The position numbers and the translations under genes were made by a program. From UCB3 sp964415605 (GTDB lineage: Bacteria; Chloroflexota; Anaerolineae; Epilineales; Epilineaceae), in NCBI GenBank assembly GCA_964415605.1, contig CAYQBA010000171.1, forward strand, positions 1 through 10,070: a stretch of 10,070 nt of DNA. The letters run 5' to 3'. This document shows, piece by piece, positions 5,716 through 10,070 of this stretch. The notes under the pieces were generated by a model, which saw only the letters and a list, made by a program, of their open reading frames with translations, searched no databases and had not been told where the DNA came from. The first letter of the stretch is position 1. Each line of letters opens with the position of its first letter.

Positions 5716-8529
5716 CTACAGCGTCCTCAGGATCTCGATCGCGCGCCGCCGCCGGTAGCTGTGCGTGGCCACGACCGCGCTCACCAGGCTCGCCACGATC
5801 ATCAGCGCCAGGACGGCCGGCACGACGATCGGGTCGATCGCGAACGTCGTGGGCACCTCTTGCTGGAAGCCGTTCGACAGGCGGAACGTGTAGGCCAGGA
5901 GCACCCCGGCCGTCACCCCCGTCAGCGTCGCCGAGAGCGTCATCACCATGGCCTCGCCGACGAACACGCCCAGGAGGTGCCGGCCCGAAGTCCCGACGGC
6001 TTTGAGCATGCCGATCTCGCCGCGCCGGCCGTAGATCGACACGTAGATCACCGCGAACACCCCGAACACCGCGAGCACCGATGTCAGCGCCGTGAGGATG
6101 ATCAGGAAGATTTGCCCCGTGCGCGACTCCTCGCGGATGGTCTCGATGGTCTCCTCGGTGCTGTCGATCCGCAGGTCGTGCGCGGTGGCGTAGCGCAGCC
6201 GCAGGTCGGTGGTCAGCTGCTTCTCGTCGACCCCCGGCGCCGGCCGGAGCATGAGCGTGCCGACGATCGGCGCGGCGCGATCCGGCGGGCCGAGCAGCGG
6301 GTCCTGGAGCAGCGCCCGATAGGCTTCCATCCCGATCAGCATCGTGTTGGCGCCGCTCCAGACGCTCGTCTGCTTGGCGGTGTACTCGCCCAGCCCGCCG
6401 ACGCGCCGCGCGATGCCGACGATGGTCATCTCGGCGGTGTGGTCGCGGCCTGCGCCGTCGAGGACCAGCGTGTCGCCCAGGCCGCGGTCGAGGAACGTCG
6501 CCAGACCCGCCCCGATGATCACGGTGCCGGGGTCCGCCACGATCCGTTCGAACGCGCTCGCGTCGCCGGCGATGAGCTCGAAGGCCTCGCCGTACAGGAC
6601 CGGGCGCGGGTCGGCATCGACGCCGATGACGCGCACGCCGGCGTCGCGCATGCCGACCCCGTCGCGCACCCGGGTGCTCCAGCTGGCGGAGCGCCCGACC
6701 GACTGGCCGACCTGCGGGTCCGTGCGGATCTCCGCGAGGAGATCGGTCGCGAACGTGCCCTCGGACTCGGTCTGGACCCGGAACGCCTGCGCCCCCTCGG
6801 CCGTGCGCGGCGCCGTGACCCGGATCGGCGCGCCGCCGCTCAGCCGGCGGTCGGTCTCGGTGTTGGCCACCTCCAGCGCCAGCGTCGTCGACAGGAAGCT
6901 GGGGAGGAGCGCGCTCATCACGATCATCAGCGAGATCAAGGTGTTGCGCACCTTGCCGCGCATCACCGTGCGCCGCACGAAGTAGCCCACCCGCGGGGCG
7001 CCAGCCTCGATCACCCGCAGGAGCAGGCGCTCCATCGGCAGGATCACGATGAAGAACAGCAGCGCCGCGCCGACGATGAGCGAGAGCAGCGCGCCGAAGA
7101 TCAGTGCCGCCAGCACCCACAGGATGCCGAAGTCGAACGCCAGCGGGAAGACGTAGAAGACCAGCAGCGGGTACATCAGGATCACCAGGCCGGCGCCCGA
7201 CACCCGGAAGTCCGTGCGCCGCTCGCGCAGCGCCGCCAGATCCTCGAGGCCCGGCCCGTCGGCGATGCCCGGGTTGATGGCGTGGGTGATCTTGGTGGCC
7301 GACGCCTTGCGCGCCGGCTCCCACGTGCTGATGGCCAACACGCCCCCGGCGAGCGCCACGGCCAGCACCACCGACGACGGCGTCACCAGTGGCAGGTCGG
7401 CCAGGAAGTCGCCCGCCTGCTGCGCCATGTAGGGCCGGATGACGAGGTTGTTGACCGACTGGCCGACGACGATGCCGAGCCCGACCCCGATGAGCCCGAT
7501 GCCCGCCACCTCGCCGATGACCAGGTTGAAAAGGTGCCGGCGCGGTGCCCCGAGGATGCGCAGGATGGCCATGTCGCGCGTTTGCTCCTGCACGTTGGTC
7601 ATGATGAGCGTGCGGATCAGCATGCCGACGACGCTGAGCGACAGGAGCCCGTACATCGTGATCAGCGATTGGAGGAAGATGAACTGGTTGGCGCCGTCGA
7701 TCACCGCCTTCGGCCGCGGCATCAAGAACTGGAAGTCATCGTGCCCCAGCGCGTCGCGGATGGCGAAGCCGACCGCGCGCGCGCTGAACGCGCTCTGCTC
7801 GGGGTTGCGCGAGTCGTACAGCGACGGGTCGAGCTCGATGACCAGGCGCTCCGCCGTCTGCCCCAGCCCGAAGCGCGCCTGGGCCGACGCGAGGCTGACG
7901 ACCACGCCCTCGTTGCTGGACTGCCCGGTCAGGCCGCGCTGTGTGCCGATGCCGCGCACCACCCAGGTGGCCGTCGTGCGGCGGCGCGAGCTGTTGTCGT
8001 TGGCCGGCCGCCCCGGCAGCCGGGTCTGCGGCGGCGCATACTGGATCTCGACGGCGTCGCCGACCTCGGCGTCGAGCACGTCGGCTGTCTCCTGCAGGAG
8101 GAACGCGCCCGGGACGCCGTCGGGGTCGTCGGCCAGGTCGTAGACACCGTCGGCCACCTCTACCGTTCCCGACTTGTCGACCGCCGGATCGAGCGCGACG
8201 AAGGCGGCCTCGCCGCTCTTGGCGCCGGCGCGGATGGCGGCCACGGCGTGGACGCGCGGCGTGGAGGCCACAACCCCCGGGACGCCCTCGACGATCGGGA
8301 TGATCCGATCGGTGTCGAGGAACGGGTTGGGCGCGGTGTCGGGCCGCGTCAGCACGAGGTCGAAGTCGCCGACCTCGCCGGCCACGGTGCCGGTGTAGTA
8401 GCGCCGGTAGTTGTCGACCGTGGCGTTGAGCGCGACCAGCGTGCCGGTCCCGACGATCAGCGCCAGGACCATCAGGATGGAGCGGACCTTCCGCCGCTTG
8501 AAGTTGCGGGCGACGTATGTGCTGATCAT
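5716..8529 (-). CDS. ABC exporter permease with two FtsX/MacB-type modules
   Basis: A 937-residue inner-membrane permease. By eye it has about ten membrane segments: TM1 (17-36), TM2-4 (about 283-309, 335-358, 384-401), TM5-7 (about 445-465, 469-496, 530-552) and TM8-10 (about 805-832, 851-882, 900-920). Two large extracytoplasmic regions (about 37-282 and 553-804) are MacB_PCD-like. The two FtsX modules are homologous: RDMAILRILGAPRRHLFNLV (318-337) matches RGEIGMLKAVGTSGRHLLGV (835-854), each followed by a GE-rich TM. This is the pseudo-duplicated form, in which one chain carries both half-permeases. The ATPase is a separate chain. The ATG at 8529 overlaps the ATPase stop (ATGA). FtsX/MacB-class permeases act by mechanotransmission on lipoproteins, peptides or drugs. 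The substrate here cannot be read from sequence. A reading frame extends upstream to 9132 but runs antiparallel-frame through the ATPase gene and is not coding. Confidence 0.93.
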   Translation of the reverse strand: MISTYVARNFKRRKVRSILMVLALIVGTGTLVALNATVDNYRRYYTGTVAGEVGDFDLVLTRPDTAPNPFLDTDRIIPIVEGVPGVVASTPRVHAVAAIRAGAKSGEAAFVALDPAVDKSGTVEVADGVYDLADDPDGVPGAFLLQETADVLDAEVGDAVEIQYAPPQTRLPGRPANDNSSRRRTTATWVVRGIGTQRGLTGQSSNEGVVVSLASAQARFGLGQTAERLVIELDPSLYDSRNPEQSAFSARAVGFAIRDALGHDDFQFLMPRPKAVIDGANQFIFLQSLITMYGLLSLSVVGMLIRTLIMTNVQEQTRDMAILRILGAPRRHLFNLVIGEVAGIGLIGVGLGIVVGQSVNNLVIRPYMAQQAGDFLADLPLVTPSSVVLAVALAGGVLAISTWEPARKASATKITHAINPGIADGPGLEDLAALRERRTDFRVSGAGLVILMYPLLVFYVFPLAFDFGILWVLAALIFGALLSLIVGAALLFFIVILPMERLLLRVIEAGAPRVGYFVRRTVMRGKVRNTLISLMIVMSALLPSFLSTTLALEVANTETDRRLSGGAPIRVTAPRTAEGAQAFRVQTESEGTFATDLLAEIRTDPQVGQSVGRSASWSTRVRDGVGMRDAGVRVIGVDADPRPVLYGEAFELIAGDASAFERIVADPGTVIIGAGLATFLDRGLGDTLVLDGAGRDHTAEMTIVGIARRVGGLGEYTAKQTSVWSGANTMLIGMEAYRALLQDPLLGPPDRAAPIVGTLMLRPAPGVDEKQLTTDLRLRYATAHDLRIDSTEETIETIREESRTGQIFLIILTALTSVLAVFGVFAVIYVSIYGRRGEIGMLKAVGTSGRHLLGVFVGEAMVMTLSATLTGVTAGVLLAYTFRLSNGFQQEVPTTFAIDPIVVPAVLALMIVASLVSAVVATHSYRRRRAIEILRTL

Positions 8530-9260
8530 GGCGCGTCCATGAGCCGCGCCACCGGATCGGTGGCTTGCGACACGATCTGGCCGTCGAGCAGGTGCACGGT
8601 GTAGTCGGCGAACTCGGCCATGCGCGGGTCGTGAGTGACGAACACCACCGTCTTGCCCTGCGCCTGGTTGAGATCGCGGACGAGGCGCATGATCTCGAAG
8701 CCGGTCTGGCTGTCGAGGTCGCCGGTCATCTCGTCGCCGATCAGGATCGCGGGGTCGTTGGCCAGCGCGCGGGCGATGGCGACGCGCTGCTGCTGCCCGC
8801 CTGACAGCTCGCTGGGGTAGTGGTGCTCGCGATCCGCCAGCCCGACGGCCGCCAGGATCTCGTGCGCCCGCTGCCGGCGCGCGGCGCGCGAGAGCTTGCC
8901 CAGGAGCACCATCGGCGCCTCGACGTTCTCGAGCGCCGTGAAGTTGCCGAGGAGGTTGAACGTCTGGAAGACGAACCCCATCTTCTCGAGGCGCAGCCGG
9001 GCGAGCTGCTCCTCTTTCATCGCCACGACGTCGGCGCCGTCGATGCCGACGTGCCCGCGCCCCGGTTCGTCGAGGCCGCCGACGATGTTGAGCAGCGTCG
9101 TCTTGCCTGAGCCGCTGGGGCCCATCAGGCACACCATGTCGCCGCGCGCGATGTCCAGCGACACGCCGCGCAGCGCCGGCACCGCCTCCTTGCCCATGAG
9201 GTAGCTCTTGTGGACGTTGTCGATGCGGATGATGATGTCGGCGTCGGGGCGGGCGGGCAT
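8526..9260 (-). CDS. ABC transporter ATP-binding protein (MacB/LolD/YknY-like)
   Basis: A 244-residue cytoplasmic ATPase that powers the FtsX-type permease encoded next to it. In order: Walker A GPSGSGKT (47-54), Q-loop VFQTFNLL (97-104), signature LSGGQQQRVAIARA (152-165), Walker B ending AILIGDEMTGDLD (171-183) and H-loop VFVTHDP with H210. The N-terminal RIDNVHKSYLMGKEAVPALR (12-31), with an aromatic (Y20) that can stack on adenine, and the early short linker are typical of the LolD/MacB group. Length is normal. The ATG at 9260 has GGAG 5 nt upstream. The usual DEPTGNLD is DEMTGDLD here, a Pro-to-Met change beside the catalytic Glu. Codons 67-76 (GRGHVGIDGA) are the 3' arm of a perfect 30-bp inverted repeat whose partner lies in this gene's own leader. 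It is coupled to the permease by a 4-nt overlap. Confidence 0.96.
   Translation of the reverse strand: MPARPDADIIIRIDNVHKSYLMGKEAVPALRGVSLDIARGDMVCLMGPSGSGKTTLLNIVGGLDEPGRGHVGIDGADVVAMKEEQLARLRLEKMGFVFQTFNLLGNFTALENVEAPMVLLGKLSRAARRQRAHEILAAVGLADREHHYPSELSGGQQQRVAIARALANDPAILIGDEMTGDLDSQTGFEIMRLVRDLNQAQGKTVVFVTHDPRMAEFADYTVHLLDGQIVSQATDPVARLMDAP
9033..9062. repeat. Inverted repeat arm B, inside the ATPase gene (30 bp, perfect)
   Basis: This arm is exactly codons 67-76 of the ATPase (GRGHVGIDGA). Its reverse complement occurs without mismatch at 9288-9317, 225 bp away. Sequence similarity stops abruptly on both sides. Confidence 0.95.
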
Positions 9261-9287
9261 GAGGGCTCCAGCACGTGGGAAGTCGGC

Positions 9288-9317
9288 GGGCGCGGGCACG
9301 TCGGCATCGACGGCGCC
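9288..9317. repeat. Inverted repeat arm A, in the ATPase leader (30 bp, perfect)
   Basis: This arm occupies positions -57 to -28 before the ATPase ATG, between the DsbA-like gene and the ATPase. It is the exact reverse complement of 9033-9062. Read on the plus strand it encodes the same GRGHVGIDGA string that the ATPase carries on the minus strand. Its 9311-9317 end is shared with a local hairpin. Confidence 0.95.
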
Positions 9318-9338
9318 CCCATGGCCGGGGGGGCGCCG
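9311..9338 (-). terminator. Perfect 10-bp GC hairpin after the DsbA-like gene (attenuator or processing site?)
   Basis: CGGCGCCCCC (9311-9320) and GGGGGCGCCG (9329-9338) pair perfectly around an 8-nt loop. The structure begins 11 nt past the TAA stop of the DsbA-like gene in the direction of transcription. No U-tract follows, so it may slow or process the transcript rather than terminate it fully. Seven bases of the downstream stem strand also belong to the 30-bp inverted repeat, so the two pairings compete. Confidence 0.45.
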
Positions 9339-9349
9339 GAGCGGGCGGC

Positions 9350-10070
9350 TTACGGCGCGGGGGTCTCGGCGGCCGGCGGGGTCGCCGTGTCGGTGGGGAT
9401 CGGCGTGCCCTGGGCGCGCGAGATCTCGCGGTCCAGGACCTTTCGCATGTCCTCGAATGGCAGGTAGCCGGCCACGAGCTCGAAGTGCTCGCCGGCCTGG
9501 ATGAGGAACGACGGGGTGGCGTTGATCTTGAGGTCCTCGAGCGCCTGGCGCGTCAGCACGCTGACCACGGGCCGGTACTTGGCGGCCTCGAGGCACGCGC
9601 GGTAGGCGTCGACGTCGAGTCCCACCGCCGCGGCGGCCTCGTCGCCGATGCCGAACATGGCCTCGCGCGCCTTGGCCTCGTCCTCGACCGGCAGCTCGGA
9701 CAGCGGCTTCCAGGCCGCGAACAACCGATCGTGCATGTCCCAGAAGTGGCCCTGCTCGCCGGCGCACAGCGATGCTTCGGCGCCGACCACCGCGGGCCAG
9801 CCGTGGTTCTTGAGCGGCAGGTGCCAGAACACCAGGCGCGCCTTCCCGGTGTCGACGTAAGCCGCCTTCACCTGCTGGTAGGTTTCCTCGGTGAACTGCC
9901 GGCAGTACGGGCACAGGAAGTCCGAGAACTCGTAGACGGTGATCAGCGCGTCGTCCGCGCCGAGGGCGGGCGGCTCGAAGCCTTCGACGAGCGCCACGAC
10001 CGTGGGATCGGTGGTCGGCGTCGGGCCCTGCGCCAGGCCGGCATCGTCGTCGGCGCCGGCGGTTGCGGCC
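9350..10070 (-). CDS. Exported DsbA-like thiol-disulfide oxidoreductase (N-terminus beyond window)
   Basis: The frame is open from the right edge to a stop at 9350, so the start and any signal peptide or membrane anchor lie outside; 239 codons are visible. The first roughly 25 visible residues (AATAGADDD...GPTPTTDPT) form a low-complexity linker typical of an anchored extracytoplasmic protein. The thioredoxin-like fold then starts at VEGFEPPALGADDALITVYE, with the active site FSDFLCPYCRQF (CPYC about 50 residues into the visible part). A helical insert follows (SLCAGEQGHFWDMHDRLFAA), then the cis-proline loop INATPSFLI and the final helix. The tail is Thr/Pro/Ala-rich (GTPIPTDTATPPAAETPAP). 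CPYC plus a TP cis-Pro loop is typical of DsbA/Thioredoxin_4 proteins that oxidise or isomerise secreted proteins. It is upstream of, and co-oriented with, the ABC exporter. A GTG at 9997 is in frame but lies within the linker and is unlikely to be the start. Confidence 0.92.
   Translation of the reverse strand, partial: AATAGADDDAGLAQGPTPTTDPTVVALVEGFEPPALGADDALITVYEFSDFLCPYCRQFTEETYQQVKAAYVDTGKARLVFWHLPLKNHGWPAVVGAEASLCAGEQGHFWDMHDRLFAAWKPLSELPVEDEAKAREAMFGIGDEAAAAVGLDVDAYRACLEAAKYRPVVSVLTRQALEDLKINATPSFLIQAGEHFELVAGYLPFEDMRKVLDREISRAQGTPIPTDTATPPAAETPAP

Larger units (their letters stand above)
9261..9349 (-). promoter_or_regulatory. 89-bp leader between DsbA-like gene and ABC ATPase
   Basis: The leader contains, in transcription order, the 10-bp hairpin, arm A of the 30-bp inverted repeat, a CACGTG palindrome near 9274, and GGAG (9269-9266) 5 nt before the ATPase ATG. 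I see no convincing -10/-35 promoter, so read-through from the DsbA-like gene is the simplest source of transcripts. The layout resembles a leader with alternative structures, but that role is inferred. Confidence 0.4.

Noticed and set aside
6611..6634. A 13-bp stretch in the permease gene shared with the 30-bp inverted repeat (GTCGGCATCGACG)
   Set aside because: It is short, built from common codons for Val-Asp-Ala-Asp, and does not extend. It is best explained by base composition.
3745..8604. A very long open frame on the plus strand (1619 codons) opposite the adaptor and permease
   Set aside because: It runs antisense to genes with clear domain motifs. Its translation is Arg/Asp/His/Pro-rich low-complexity sequence, as expected when GC-rich codons are read on the other strand. 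It has no recognisable domain.
8530..9132. Upstream extension of the permease frame by 201 codons
   Set aside because: It overlaps the ABC ATPase in another frame and is Arg/Ala/Gly-rich. The permease start at 8529 has the ATGA overlap and a proper N-terminal TM.

Overview
The window is very GC-rich and densely coded, as judged by eye. It looks like chromosome from a high-GC, probably monoderm bacterium. An uncultured member of the Chloroflexota is my best guess. This rests on the ECF sigma factor / DUF5667-type membrane protein pair, a lipoprotein adaptor working with an FtsX-type exporter, and an exported DsbA-like protein. The assignment is inference from gene content only. Nothing here marks a prophage, IS element, CRISPR array or RNA gene.

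Layout. (1) Positions 1-2840, minus strand: a three-gene translationally coupled cluster read right to left. It holds an M20-family zinc peptidase/deacylase, an ECF sigma factor that starts at TTG overlapping the peptidase stop, and a DUF5667-like single-TM protein (probable sigma partner) that starts at an ATGA overlap and runs off the left edge. (2) Positions 2841-3037: a divergent intergenic region. (3) Positions 3038-4444, plus strand: a complete MBL-fold/beta-CASP/RMMBL ribonuclease of the CPSF73/TTHA0252 type, the only plus-strand gene. (4) Positions 4445-4538: a convergent gap with a GC-rich hairpin. (5) Positions 4539-10070, minus strand: an export cluster read right to left. It holds an exported DsbA-like thiol oxidoreductase (5' end beyond the right edge), an 89-bp leader, an ABC ATPase, a 937-residue double-FtsX permease (ATGA overlap with the ATPase) and a lipoprotein HlyD/MacA-like adaptor.

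How the genes fit together. The ATPase, permease and adaptor make a complete MacB/YknXYZ-like tripartite system that could work at the outer face of a single membrane. The upstream DsbA-like protein acts in the same compartment and could oxidise the two cysteines near the adaptor's coiled-coil tip. The sigma/DUF5667 pair is probably a separate envelope-signalling unit, co-transcribed with the peptidase.

The most striking non-coding signal is a perfect 30-bp inverted repeat. One arm lies in the leader between the DsbA-like gene and the ATPase (9288-9317). The other lies inside the ATPase gene (9033-9062, exactly codons 67-76). The ATPase mRNA leader is therefore perfectly complementary to its own coding region, with the start codon in the intervening loop. 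The leader arm also overlaps a local 10-bp hairpin, so two mutually exclusive RNA structures are possible. This is the candidate for a new regulatory element in the window.
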